Under the pieces are notes generated by a model. It was given only the letters and a program-made list of their open reading frames with translations. It was not told the origin of the DNA and searched no databases. Source: Macrobrachium rosenbergii (taxonomy: Eukaryota; Arthropoda; Malacostraca; Decapoda; Palaemonidae). From it: DNA of 64,000 nt. A program made the translations under genes and the position numbers. Positions 1 through 11,924 of this stretch are shown piece by piece (the first letter of the stretch is position 1; the number at the start of each line of letters is the position of its first letter). Location of the stretch: the NCBI RefSeq assembly GCF_040412425.1, contig NC_089763.1, forward strand, positions 53,398,587 to 53,462,586. The letters run 5' to 3'.

Positions 1-2920
1 CGATAGTCTCTGGGCTGCTCTTCCTGGTCTCCTGCCGCAGCCATCCTGATCGTTCCTGTTGCTGCTGGTGACTTTCATGTGACGTTCCTGGCCGTTGCTG
101 CAGCTTCTGCCTTCCGAACCGCTTCTGTAGCTCCTGCATTGGCTGTCCTGAACATGCCTGCTGCTTCTCCTGGTGGTCGTGCCTGGACCGCTTCCGCTGT
201 GTTCCTGTCTAGCTGCCCTGGAGGTTACGATGTCCACCATCCTTTGGAAGATGTCGGCGTGAAGGTGAAGGAAGTCACCCCATGGAAGTGACGTTCCTGG
301 CCGTTGCGGTAGTTCCTGCCTTCCGAACCACTGCCGTAGCTCCTGCATCGGCTGTCCTGATCGTGCCTGCTGCTTCTCCTGGTGGTCATGTCCTGGGCCA
401 CTTCCATTGTGTTCCTGGCTAGCTGCCCTGGAGGTTATGATGTTTCGTGTCCACCAGCCTGTAAAAGATGTTGGAGTGAAGGTGAAGGAAGTCACCCTGT
501 GGAAGTAGCCGCTGTCTTCTTCAACTTGTCTTCGATTTTGTCTTCTGCTGCCTATTCCCTTCCTCTCCCGAGGTCCAAGGGGGTCCTGGAATCTGGACAG
601 ACCTCCATCGGCCGAAGGAGAGGAAGGCTGCTTCTTTACCCTTGATGCCCTTGGACGTCTAGGGACTGCCTCCTTCTGAGGAGGCAGTGGGTCTCTCATT
701 CGCTCTTCCCGACCTTCCGGGTTAGGAAACCGATTCGCATACCCCTGGGTTTTGTGTTTTGGGAGCCGCAGGCGTGCAGACCTCAATTTGCGATTCCGTT
801 CCCAGTCCTAGAATTTCCGCCTCTAAGATGGGGGCTGCTTCGGGTGCTCATTCGCGAGCCGCTCCGAGTGCTCGAGATTCTATGGAATATCGAGTACTGT
901 ATCCTGATCTGGTCTGAAGAGTACTCTCCCCGGCCCAGTTTGGGAGCAGTGCGAGAGAAAGGGCCAAGGCACCCAGGTGTCTCAGCTCTTCCTGCCAATA
1001 CCACAAGTGCTCCCCAAGTGCTTACCAGTGCTCGGTCAGGTTCCCAGTCTGGTGTCTTGATCCTATTGGTTCGAACACCAGAAGAAGCAATCAAGAAATT
1101 CCCTTTGGGAGTCCTGCGGAATTTCTAAGGGACTGACTCTCTTCCGGGAGACAAGTTTCTCTCGTTGGCTCTTCCTGCCCTCGGGCGGGAACCAACTCAC
1201 ATTTTCCTGTGGGGTCTGGCGTTTTGGGAGCTGTGAGAGTGTGACCTCGAGAGATAGTGCCCTCATTGCCAGTCTTGGAAGTCTGCGTCTAAGACTGGTT
1301 CCATGTCTGGCTCTTTTCGATTTCTTAGGAAATCGAAAACAGCTGCTCCCGATTTTTGGAGTCTCGTGGGTCGCTCGAATTCTGAGAATCACGAGCGCTC
1401 TCCTGACGAGAGGCACAGGACGGGAGAAAGTGTTGAGACACTAGGTGTCTGGGTGCTGAGACGTCAGGTGTCTCGATACTGTCCACCAGCTGCTTCGGTT
1501 GCTTGGCCGGGCTTCATCCTTGTGTCTTGAACCTTAGGGTTCGAACATGCAGGATAGCAGACACAGAATTCCCCTTTGAACCTTCTTCTCGAAGGGCCTT
1601 GGCCTCGAAGGAGTTTAGAATTCGGGAAACTAGCGCTAGTTCACGGCAGGCGAGTTCCGTCCTGTCCAGTACCGATTGTGTGAACGGCTCGGTCAGCTTG
1701 CCCGCCCTGCCCAGCCCCTGATCACGCTTGCGAGACTGGCTTGGCTCGGCTCAGCTCACCCCGTTGGCGTGATCGGCTTGGTTTGGTGTGTCTCGGCTCA
1801 GCCCCATTCAGGTATTTCCGAATCGGGGTCTCAGCTCTGTTCGAGTGAACTTTTTCTTTTCCCAGGAAAGCCCTTTGGCACAGCTCAAGTGCTCTTCTTC
1901 CCCCGTGTGGCAGTAATCTCCTTTGGTTGATTATCGCTTATGGTCCGCATCTCCTGCTGGTCTTACTGGCAGGACAGGTAGGGTTACTCTTTCTCCTCAC
2001 CTGTTCTCTTTTCCTCTCGGTTGTTCTGAGAGGCGCGAGATGGACAGAGAGAGCTCCAATGAACTTATCTTCGGAGTTCGGCTGCCTGGCATGTTTTGGG
2101 TGTTGGTCCCCAATTCTCTCGTAATACAACCAGGTAGCCGAGGAGGGTTTCGTGGGATATGTCAAGGTCTTCCTCCAAGGGGAGAGGTACAGGAGTTTCA
2201 CTCTTCGGAAACAGCAAGGGTCTTCCTCTTCAAGTTGCGATCGCCCTTGTTTTTTCGGAGAACTTCGTCGCAGATTCGTCAGCGCGAGGATCCCCGGGAC
2301 GGGACCATGGCTCCCTCAATGAATAATCTTCATCACTCGCAACCATTGCAGTTCTCGAGGGGCCGAGAGTGTCGGGGACCGCCGCGGTCTTGGCTTCCGA
2401 GAGCGTTCTCGTCCAGATGGATTCTTTTCTTCAGACAAGGAGTTCATTTAGGCCGAGACACCAAGCTTCTCCCCTGCCTCGACAGAATACAAATTCTTGC
2501 CTCGGAGGGTCTTGCTGACTGCAGTTCTGTAGGCAATTCTGGTGCTAAGAAGGACTTTGTCCCAATTCAGATCTCCGGTTTAGTAAGTCCCGAGTTGGCT
2601 CGACCTTTAGGAACAAACCTTTATGGTTCTGTATTTCTCTTTCAGAGATTTGCCAGATACCTCGGTAATCAAGGTTCATACCAGGGCACTACCTTGTCCT
2701 TTGGGCAATGGCCAAGACCTTTGGGTCTTAGTCATCTCGACTCGACCTTGAATTCAAGCCAGCCCCCCTCAACTCCTAAGAAGTCCAGGCTTCGGAAGAA
2801 GATTGCGGAACACATAGCCCACTTCCTCCCTTTTAGGAAAGTTCACATAACTGTGTCTCTTTCCACCCTCTTTTTCATAAGGGAGGAGGGAAGAAGGGAA
2901 GAGAGAAAGAAGTATTGACC
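1..2920 (+). pseudogene. DIRS A1 ORF1 (gag-like), decayed
   Basis: This is Ser/Pro/Arg-rich low-complexity coding sequence in several short frames; the longest open stretch is 1923-2918. Blocks encoding runs like KKSR and PPSTPKKS correspond to parts of the B-family ORF1. Numerous stops show it is not expressed as one protein. Function is inferred only from position and from the related copies at 44460-47640 and 6660-9660. Confidence 0.6.
79..507 (+). repeat. 209-bp tandem duplication in DIRS A1 ORF1
   Basis: A segment beginning GACGTTCCTGGCCGTTG at 81 recurs at 290 (period 209 bp). Both units contain CTTCTCCTGGTGGTC, GAGGTTAYGATGT and GTGAAGGTGAAGGAAGTCACC in the same order. Confidence 0.85.
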
Positions 2921-3329
2921 AGGAAGAAGTTCACCTACTGCTGATGCATGGATGAAATGATGCTTATCGAGTCTCTGGAGCTGGCAGCGACATTGCAGAG
3001 ACCTGGGAATAGATTCCTTCAGGAGAAGTATCTATTTCCCTTAGGTCTCGATAATTCTTTCACACAAATTTCCATCCCGCTTCCTCTCCCTTGCTCCCGA
3101 TTTGGGAATCGCCAGCCTGGCTAGAGCTAATTTTCTCAGTATCCTGTCATCTTGCAGAAGGTTCCCCATGTTGAAGAATGGAGGTCTGCTTCCATTCCTC
3201 CATCCTTCTTTCCTCTTTGAAGTATGAGGAAAGAGTTAGGCTAATGCTTGATTGAAGGAACCTTCGAATATGCTTGCATATTCCCCTCACATCATGTGTC
3301 TACTTACAGATTCACCAGTTGAGGAATAG

Positions 3330-5200
3330 GCGCACACCTGTAAGACCTTGTCTTGAAGGTGTGTGACCGAGACAATTAGTACGTTCTCACCACCATCCTT
3401 GGCTCAAGGCAGCCTTTTGGCCTTCCGAGAATTCAGAATGAGTTTTGCGACACTCAGTGGTTTCGTTGAACAACAAAACTACTGTAGTAGCATTTCTCGA
3501 CAAACAAGAGGTAGTAATTTTTTCCTCCTGTTTCATCTGTCGACATTTGCAGGTACTTGAGTGTTCTCTAGCACACTCGACAGCTCAATTAGCCAGATGC
3601 ATTCCCAAGGTGGGGATGTATTGGTAGGCGAGCTTGGCCTTGGGTATGAGTGATCAAGACGGAACATGCTGCTCTCTCTTTTCTTCACAAAGATTCATGA
3701 AAAGACTGCTCGACTGAGAAATCCCTACCATCTTTTGTGGCCTCCGTGCACAACAAGTCAATAGTTTTTCTCGCTCCTCTGCACCAGACCCAGTGGCTGC
3801 TATGGTGAGGCATGCTGTCTTTTTTGGGAAAAAATTGATATCTACATTTTTCCCTCCGTATTTGTCTGTTTTGCTAGGGGTTCACAAGCATTGCTCACCC
3901 CAAGTTACAGATAAATGCTGGAATACTTTGCCTTTTGTCCGACCTGATAGCCGAGGCATTGAGAAGGGTTTTGCTTTACCCAACCTCCTGTAGCAGCAAC
4001 ACAAAAAGCAGTTCTTCAGGCAGTACATCCCTGTGTGTTCAGGACTGAGAGACCTTCCAGCTTTCCTTGCAAGCACAGGCTTTCTCGCTGAGCGGCAATG
4101 GATATAGCTGGATACCTCTTGAAGTCCTCTGCAACACTGTCCAGGGACTGGATCTGTCTTTGCTGATGGGTGTCATTGACGAAACTTCTCCTCAGGTCAG
4201 AGTCGCTCTTCAAGTCTGGACTTCCTCGTCTTCTCCACCGAGGGTTGCTTCTCTACCTTTCATTTGTGAAGAACGTAGGCCCTTGCGACCTAGTCTTATA
4301 TCTGAAGTAGCCATCTTCTCCTCAGTCAAGACTTGGCTACGGACAAGAAGCTTCTTCAGTTGTGCTGTCCCAGGGAACTGTTCCCTGGGAGTCATATGAC
4401 TCTCAATTAGGGTTCCTGTCCCGTGCTTTGCACGCTCCCTTACGAGAGTCATCAGATAGAGATGTGCCCTCTTAGGACCATCTCTCATCTTGTTCTGGCC
4501 TTGGCCTAGAAGATGGAAGAGCAGGGATGGGGATCAATACCTCGACTCCTTCTCGGATGTCGTAAGTGGACTCTGTATCCATCGGCACTTATTGTCGGGT
4601 TCAAGTCCTTCTTGTTCCCCTCCTCCTTGGACTTTGTGTCAGTGATCCAGATCATTCGTTACATTGTCCTATTAGGTACTTTCCAAAAAGGCTTGACATT
4701 CCTAACCTGGAAGTCGTCGACATTTTCAGCTGGTACTATCTCTCCCAAGGAAGAATTGCCTAAAAACTCATCTTTCTCTGGCTTCGTGTAAGCGATCGAA
4801 AGGAGGTACTCGGCAGCTGGCAGCGATGATACATTACTTTCACCTGAGAGCACAGGAAGTCAATGGCTTGGTCCATCCCTTGCATTCCGGAAGTTTCTGT
4901 TGGTCTGGAAGCAAGACGTGGTCTCTTAGACTGCACTCTTGTCTTCCTGTGGTCTTGCCCACAGGCCCTTGGAACCTTTTTTCGTTGGCCCTATGGTGGC
5001 TGCTCAACAAGTTGTGTTTTCTTATACAGCTCCTTCAAGAGGACAAGTTGCATCTCACCTAAGGTGTTGGTTCTGGAAGTGAGAAGGATACTGAGAATGA
5101 CTGGCCTCTCTTCCTCCTCCTTCCCCATCCTCCTACTTCTCCTCCTTCGGGATGAGAATAGGACTCGAACCAACACGTGCTGGATCTGGTGCTGATGCAG
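3330..5200 (+). pseudogene. DIRS A1 RNase H and tyrosine recombinase remnants
   Basis: Around 3420-3600 the DIRS RNase H pattern is visible in fragments (SFATLSG and NNKTTVVAFLDKQ, then a TAQLARCIP stretch). From about 4060 the recombinase N-terminal region follows, and at 4850-4870 the position of the catalytic H-x-x-R box reads RAQEVNG, so the histidine and arginine are both lost here. The aligned copy A2 retains the histidine but not the arginine. Several stops and frameshifts are present. Confidence 0.6.
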
Positions 5201-5532
5201 TAAGACTACACATCGAGGACCCGTTCTATTTTTCTTCTAGAATCATGGGGAGGAAGGAGCGACTGGCAATAAGGGAACCCTATCTCAGCTTTTCCTTACT
5301 GCCTCCGACCCTAGATCCTTCCAGCATATTTCGTAGGAGTTACATTTCCTCACTGATGCGAAAAGGTCCAGTATCTGACATTTGATCTTGCAGTTCCTAC
5401 ACTCCGATCAATATGTCAGAGGCACAATACTCCCCCTCACTCTTTCGACCAGGGACAGTAGCCCAGGTGTGCAGAACTCCAGTCAGTTCAGGAGACTCAC
5501 TCAGATTCCTCCCTCCAACCAGTGAGTCTTCC

Positions 5533-5880
5533 TAATGTAAAGGACCGACGGTTTGTATATTGTGTCGGAACAAATCACAATTTTTGAAAGTAAATTGTAT
5601 TTTTCCTAACCATACAAACATGAGGTCCTTTACATTACATATTATGCCTGCCTCATGCCACCCCTCAATCTGAACCTGGACCGAAAGGCAAACTGGAATG
5701 TTTACATCCAGGCAGGCAGGTATTCCCGCCTACCTGATAGTACAGTAGTTACTGCCTAGCCACCTTGCTCAAGAGTTTAACAGCTGTTTGCAGCCTATGC
5801 TGAAAGTAATTCCTAATAAAAAGGACCTCAGGTTAGGAAAAATACAATTTACTTTCAAATTTTGTGATATTTTATTAGCT
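5533..5880 (+). repeat. DIRS A1 right end: internal complementary region, right ITR, right extension
   Basis: 5533-5570 is complementary to a DIRS left terminus (as at 6464 and 56104). It joins directly to 5571-5612, which is complementary to the outermost right end (5835-5873). Between them lies the inverted terminal repeat (5690-5830; CAAACTGGAATGTTTACATC and related blocks). A fusion of the complements of both termini is the hallmark internal complementary region of DIRS elements, thought to template full-length circular DNA. Confidence 0.75.
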
Positions 5881-6150
5881 TTATCACAAAAAGTGCATTT
5901 AGTCATGAAATTGACATGAAAATACCGTAATTAGTGAACATTTCTCAGTGAAAAATACCGCAAATGGGCGAATTTCTGGCGAATAATGTATATATACGTT
6001 CCACAGAGAAATCCACAAATAGGTGACTCCGTGAATACGGGGTGTTTACTGTACTTTCATTCACTTGTGGATTTGCATTGTGTTAATCATTTTCCATAAC
6101 TTGCTGTAGTTATCTGATGAGGATTGAAGAAATCATGATATTCAAACCAT
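5881..6150. other. Spacer between DIRS A1 and B1
   Basis: AT-rich sequence with no open frame or motif that I recognise. Confidence 0.5.
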
Positions 6151-6151
6151 T

Positions 6152-6612
6152 GGTCCTTTACGTTAGGATTTACTTACAGCAAAGCTGGAAACGGCTGTTA
6201 AACTCTTGAACAAGGTGGTTAGATAGTAACTACCAATAGGTAGGTGGGAATACCTGCCTGCCCAGATGTGAACATTCCAGTTGTTCCGACACGATATACA
6301 AACCATCGGTCCTTTACATTAAGAATTACTTACGGCAAAGCTGGACACAGCCATTAAACTCTTGAACAAGGCAGTTAGGCAGTAACTACTGTTAGGTAGG
6401 CAGGGATACCCACCTGCCCGGATGTAAACATTCCAGTTGTTCTGACATGAAATACAAACCGTCGGTCCTTTACATTAGGAATTAGTTTCAGCGTCAGCTG
6501 GAAACGGCCGTTGAACTTTCGAACAAGGTGGTTAGGCAGTTAACTACTGTCCGGGAGGCGGGAATACCACCTGCCCGGATGTAAACATTTCAATTTGCTT
6601 TCGGCCGTTGTA
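6152..6612 (+). repeat. Left terminal repeat of DIRS B1 in three tandem copies, period 156 bp
   Basis: GGTCCTTTAC starts at 6152, 6308 and 6464, exactly 156 bp apart. Each unit continues with an AGCTGGAAACGGC-like block, CTCTTGAACAAGG, GTTAGGCAGTAACTACT and GCCTGCCCGGATGTAAACAT. The third unit runs on into ORF1 leader sequence. The single-copy equivalents are at 56104-56290 and 61890-62078. Confidence 0.88.
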
Positions 6613-6689
6613 GACTGCGGACATTGTTTCTCTCGCTCTCTGCCTGACTGTTGAGCTTTTCCCGTTGGAAACTTTCCTTTTTGTTTCAA

Positions 6690-9667
6690 GTATGAATGTT
6701 GATAAGCCCTTGAAGCCCTCCTACCCCCAGCATGTGTGTCCTGGGGTAGGAGGCAAGAAATGCCATACTTTTAGATCTAGAGTTGAGACGGACCCACCGC
6801 GCCTCTGCCCCACTTGCAGGAGGACGTGTGTGTTCGCGCGCTTCGCCTTGTAGCAAGTGTTGTTCCTGGTCTCTTGAGCAGTGGAGGAAGTTTGAAGGGA
6901 GAAGACACTACCGTTGGAAACCCACCAAGGAATCATCTGAGGGTAACACACCCCGACGATTCCTGTGGTGGCTGATCTGTCGGGATCATTTCTCCCTCCC
7001 AGCAAGCTTCCCCTTCTGGCTGCCTCTCCCTCGGTGAGGGCTCCCCCTCCCTTTCCTCATTCGTTTCATCAGGTGTGGAAGGCCGCGGGGGAGCAGTTGG
7101 TCAGGGCATCCTCTCTGGGGCTTCTCCTCGCTCCAGGGGTGAATTTCTTCCCCCGGAGCGAGTAGAGGCTTCCCTTTTTGACCTGACTTTGTCCTCAGGT
7201 TTGGGTGTGGAAGCATCCTCTGTTGGCCAGGTACCCGATCTGGCATCTGCCTGGCTGTGCCTGGGTCTGCCTGGCATGCCGTCACTGGAGGGCCTGGTAT
7301 CACACTTGTCTGACTCTCTGGTGATGACCCACACAGCCACCACTTCCACCACTGCTTCCACCACCACGACTGCCACCATGTAGTCTTTCGGCAAGCTGCC
7401 TGTGATGATGGCCTTGCACCTCGACACCCAGGTTCCAGCCGCATCTGCCACATTCCACTCTGTGCCGCTTCCTCCTGGGTTCCTGGCCCCGTTGTCCCTG
7501 CCTGGCCCCTCACACATGGTGACGTCGTCGGTGCCTTACATGACTATGCTTGCTCCTGTTGCTGACCCATGCTCATTATTGACCACGGTTCCGGCATCCT
7601 CACTTCCCTGACACTTGCCCGGCCTGGCTCCCCATGTGCCACCCGTGCCTCCGACCCTGGCTTTGTCCCTGGACTGTCCTGGCTCCCGCATTGCTGTATC
7701 TGCCCCGGTAGCCACTGGCCCGAGCACCGTCTCCACTATCCGGGTTGTGCCTGCTTCCGTGGCTCCCCTGGTTGCGCCTGTTTCCATGGCCCCCCTGGTT
7801 GCGCCTGCTTCCGTGGCTCCCTTAGTTGCTCCTGTGTCTTCTGCTGCTCCTCCATGGTTTGGGGACTTGACTACGATCCTGAGGAAGATGGTAAAGAATA
7901 AGTTGAAGAAGAGATCGAGGAAGGTGCCGTTGTCTTCGTCTTCGTTGTTGTCATTGTCGTTGGCTGCCTCTTCTTCCTCTTCTCCTTCTGAGGCTCCCCA
8001 GCCAAGGAAGAAGAAGCAGCCTGCCTCCCAGAAGTCTCGCACCAAGACCTCAAAGGGACTGCCTCTTTCCACAGGGAAGGCTGTGGGATCTCTCGTTGGC
8101 TCTTCCCGATCCACAGATCAGGGAACCGCTGCATTGACCCCCGGGTCAGTCGTATTGGGAACTGAGGGTGTGCAGACCACGGTTCGCACTCCCCCTGCTG
8201 TGCTGAAGAAGCCTGCTTCTAAGGCCAGCGGGTCCATGTCAGACACTCACTTGCGAGTCGCTCCGAGTACCCTGGTTTCTAAGGAGATCCGAGTACCCTA
8301 GTCTGGTATGGGAGAAACCTCTCTCCGTAAAGGCTCGGGCGCGAGGACGAGAGAAAGAGTCCGGGCATGCAGGTGCCCCGACTCTTCCTGCTGGTGCTTC
8401 TTCTAGTACCAAGGTGCACTGGTCCCTCAAGTCCGGACACCTGGAGAAGCAGAGAAGAGGTCCCCTGCTCAGTCTTCCCGAGAGGTTTCGGCCTCGAAGA
8501 AGGCTGGGGCGCGTCCAGAGGACAGTGCAGGTTCGCACCAGCCAGCTGCGCGCTCGACTCCTCCCAGTCCCTGGCCGCGTCGGCACTGCCAGCCTGGCTC
8601 GTCCGCTGTCCCTGTTGGTTCTGCCAGCAAGGCCAGTGGGAGCGCCTGATCCTCCTCACCTGTCCCCTCTAACTCCTGGGCTCCTTCCAGGGGGTGCGAG
8701 TTGGACAGGAAGAACTCTGGCAAATTGTCTCCCCAGAGTTCTACCTCGGGGGCGTACGTGCCTGGCTTGGTCCTTGGTTCGGCCAGGTCTTATGCCCACG
8801 TGGTGCAGGAAGGATCACGGGGGTCTGCTGAGGTTCTCCCTCCTGCAGGGAAAGTAGATTGGGAGGACCACACCCTGTAAGGACTCGAGGGTACTCTTCC
8901 CCAGGATGCGGACACCCCCGAGATACACAGGACATTTGGTGAGGTAATTGCGCTGAATTCGTCAGCAAAATGACCTCGGGCAAGGGACCATGGCCTCGTC
9001 TGTGAATCGTCTGTCATGCCTTGAATCCTACTGGGGACCAAAGAAGGAACCCAAGGCTTTGATGGGGCTGCCGTGGTCCACACTTGCTGAGGGTACTCGA
9101 TCAGGTGAAAAGTCTTGTGTCTGGGCAGGACAATTCTCTCTGATTGAACCACTCGGACAAGCTACTTCCCCCCCTCCTCTGCCTTGCCAGAAGTGTTTCT
9201 ACACACCATTGGAGAGGTCATTGCCGCCTAAACAGGTTGACCCAGACCTGGTTCGTCTAGATCCGGGTCTCTCGTTGCAGCCGCTTACTGCAGAGAGTTT
9301 CTCCCTCTCTCAGCAAGAGGCTGCAACCCTGGAAGCCACCACCATGGTGGCCTTCCTGGCAGTCTCCTGGCTGGATCTGTGGTCCTTCACAGTATCCAAG
9401 GTGGCTGCTTCCTTGGGCGCTATCGTACCCGGGGAGGACTTTGCTTTCGGGAGACTGTGCCAGTGTGGAGGTAGGGCCATCTCCTACCTCGCCCACCAGA
9501 CAGTAAACCTGTGGGCTAACCTGGTCCTGAAGCGAAGGGATGCCAGTCTTTCTTGCTTCTCCAGGTCCGTGGGGTCCGAGTCAGCAATGACCCTGCGGAA
9601 CTGGACTTTGCTTAGGACAAGTCTCTCCAAATTTCTTGCTAGAGGCTGGTGGATGGGCTTTGTTTAG
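6690..9667 (+). pseudogene. DIRS B1 ORF1/pol N-terminal region, frameshifted
   Basis: It begins MNVDKPLKPSYPQHVCPGVGG, a Cys-containing head, with LCPTCRRTC following near 6805. The middle is a Pro/Ala/Val-rich repeat region, then a basic KKRSRKV block and a long Ser tract (open frame 7615-8301). From 8990 an open stretch to 9664 encodes a conserved DIRS segment (SCLESYWGPK, SLIEPLGQ, YLAHQTVNLWANLVLKRRD) also present in B2. Several frames are needed, so the copy is decayed. Confidence 0.65.
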
Positions 9668-9670
9668 GAC

Positions 9671-9984
9671 AAAAGTTAGAAATACTGAAAATGACCGAAA
9701 TTAATGAGTGGAAAGAACTGGCGGTAGATTCCACTGCCCCAGGCCCTGGGTCAGGCTTTCACTCTGTGCATGGAAGTCCCAGCTTGCAAGGAGTTTCGGC
9801 CACAGGAGTCTCAAGATCTTTGCTCTCGTGAAGAAGGGGACTGCACCGACTTGATGCGTTTGTATTCTGTTGATGCCAATTGTAAAGGGGGAAAGGTTCT
9901 TCTTTGGAGAAGGGGAAGAGCTTTCGACTGGCACACTGTTGGCCCAGCGTTCCTCTCCGATGCTGCAAGAAGAAGGTGGGAGGT
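9671..9984. other. No identified gene
   Basis: This stretch lies between the end of recognisable B1 homology and the SINE fragment. I see no motif or repeat that I can place; it may be further, more diverged B1 sequence. Confidence 0.4.
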
Positions 9985-10150
9985 ATTTCTGGTGATAGAA
10001 ATTCACTTTCGGGCATAATGTGGTTCAGATTCACAATAAGCTGTAGACCCATTGCTAGTGGATGTAGGTTCTTAGCCCGTAAATTAAGTCTAATCCTTCA
10101 GGCCTAGCCTCAGCCTCCCCTAACCAGCTCAGTGGTCTGGTTAAACTAAG
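9985..10150 (+). mobile_element. 5'-truncated tRNA-derived SINE copy
   Basis: The sequence matches the body and tail of the full SINE at 49770-50052: TTTCTGGTGATAGAAATTCA, CACAATAAGCTGTAG, GTTCTTAGCC, then the LINE-like tail TAATCCTTC-GGCC and CTCAGTGGTCTGGTTAAACT. The tRNA-like head with A and B boxes is absent. Confidence 0.8.
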
Positions 10151-11553
10151 ATATACTGTACTGTAGGAACTTTTTCTGTGAAGGATGTCCGCACTACAGC
10201 AAGAAGTCTCATGCTCGATTTTTAGGGTTGCTGTGGACAGTTGGTTGATCTGAAACCAGCCAGCCAAAGTTTGAACAGAAATGGCTCTTATAGCTTAAGT
10301 CTCTTATGGGTGGAGACCAGTCATGAATATGCTGGGGCTAGAACAGTATAGTTTCCCTGAAATCAGGTGATGATGGAAATGGCCTACTGTAAGTTCAACC
10401 CCTCTTAGGGCAACTCCTCATGCTTATGATGGACTTGAAGATTTAATTTCCAAGCCTATTCACTGAAGGGACCAATCCAATACAGCACATATATATATAT
10501 ATATATATATACAGGCAGATGATTTTCCAATTCAGGGTTCACTCTGCGTTCAGGCTTGAATAGCTCTTTCAAATATGTTCATCAGAAATTTCTCTCCGGA
10601 GCTTGCCCATGTTCGGGATTACAACGCTATCGAGGATCTCAACGAAGAAATATGGTCCTGGTGGCAGAATAATCATAATTTGAAGGTTTTTGATGTAAAA
10701 CTCAATAATAATGAGTTTACATCGTTTTCACCCCAAGCAGAGCATTAAAGTAATGGTTTTCTTATGATTTTTGACGATTTTGCAGCGATTTTTTTCCTCG
10801 TCCTCTTTTCAGAAGGTTCAGGCAGGCAGAACCCCTTTTAAACACGACAGGAGCAGCCAGCCCAACAGTGGCAAGTCATCATTGGTCAACTCTATATATA
10901 TGGATAATATGTATATATACTATTGTCACAATGCATACCAAGTACCTGGTTATTACAATGGAACTAATCACAAAATTAAAAAAGTCCTCACTTAACAGCC
11001 ATATTCTCATAACAATAATCCGGTTTACTGAGTACTCTAAAAGTCTACAGTGATCCCTTAAAATCTCATTAATCACGAAAAATCAAACTAAGTATATCAA
11101 AAGTTTGCTCGGGTATCAATAATTAAGAAGGCGTACCAAAATAAAGGGCATCCTCCATCAAACAACTTTTCTGGTCTTAATTCACTTCAGCAAAACTAAA
11201 GTTTTAGGTTTATCAGTTTTGTTAATCATTCACATGGTCAATAAATGGAACACTGTTTTAAAAACATTAAATACAAAAATTTATTGTTAAATCCAAAATT
11301 TTAATCAAATCCTCTCAAAAATTTACCTTACTTCCAAGAACACAAAAATTTAATTAATTCTTGAGTTAAATTACAGAAACAAATTAAATCACAGCATGTT
11401 TAATTTATGAAGCTGTTAATCAAGTAAAATTAAACTATCAAAAGGGATTTGAAAAGAAAATCTTAATAAATGTTGCTGAAATCAAGTATGCAATGTTAAA
11501 TTATTACAAGCACCTTAAAATGCTAAACATCCTGGAACTTTAAGGCTTATGGA
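10151..11553. other. Gene-free AT-rich interval
   Basis: It contains an (AT)n run at 10489-10510 and shorter TATATA tracts near 10895-10920. No open frame with a recognisable domain and no terminal repeat pair was found. Confidence 0.5.
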
Positions 11554-11924
11554 ACTTACCTGGTAGTTACATAATAGCTGTGTCTCTGGACACTCCAGAA
11601 TTTTAAATTTCGCTAGCGCAATAAACACCTAGGTGATCCCTCTACCAGCGCCCTCTATAGGTAACAAGGAACTATCCCAACAATGTTCTAGAACCCATTA
11701 AGTTTTCTGCCGAGAGACCGGTTCACGGTGGGCGTTCTTGGTTGAATTTTTTGTCTGCAAGTTATCAGCCAAGTATTTCTTGGTGGTTTTTGCTAGCAGA
11801 CAAGCAATTTGTGGTTGAATTAATTCATTGGGTACAATATGTCTGATTCTGGATCTCAGTATAGGTATTGTGCTTAGGCTGTAGGACTCGATTGCCACCA
11901 CCCGGCACATCAGAAAAACCATTC

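Larger units (their letters stand above)
1..5880 (+). mobile_element. DIRS-type retrotransposon copy A1, 5' end outside the window
   Basis: The copy is degenerate. It runs from a repetitive ORF1 (1 to about 2920) through RNase H-like (about 3330-3650) and tyrosine-recombinase-like (about 4050-5000) remnants to a diagnostic DIRS right end (5533-5880). No YLDDW reverse-transcriptase box is visible between ORF1 and RNase H, and the sister copy A2 has the same gap, so both appear to descend from an RT-deleted master. Frames are broken by many stops. The elements share ORF1 blocks and terminal repeats with the B copies, so A and B are related families. Confidence 0.75.
6152..9670 (+). mobile_element. 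DIRS-type retrotransposon copy B1, 3'-truncated
   Basis: The order is left terminal repeat, leader (about 6612-6690), ORF1 (6690-8700) and the start of the pol-like region (8700-9667), where recognisable homology to B2 stops. No RT catalytic core, RNase H or recombinase follows. B1 and B2 match over long stretches of ORF1 (for example WFGDLT-ILRKM and TSKGLPxSTGKAVGSL), in opposite orientations about 50 kb apart. Confidence 0.75.

Noticed and set aside
1923..2918. 331-codon open frame as a host gene
   Set aside because: It lies within DIRS A1 ORF1 and corresponds to the decayed region in A2. No independent domain is recognised.
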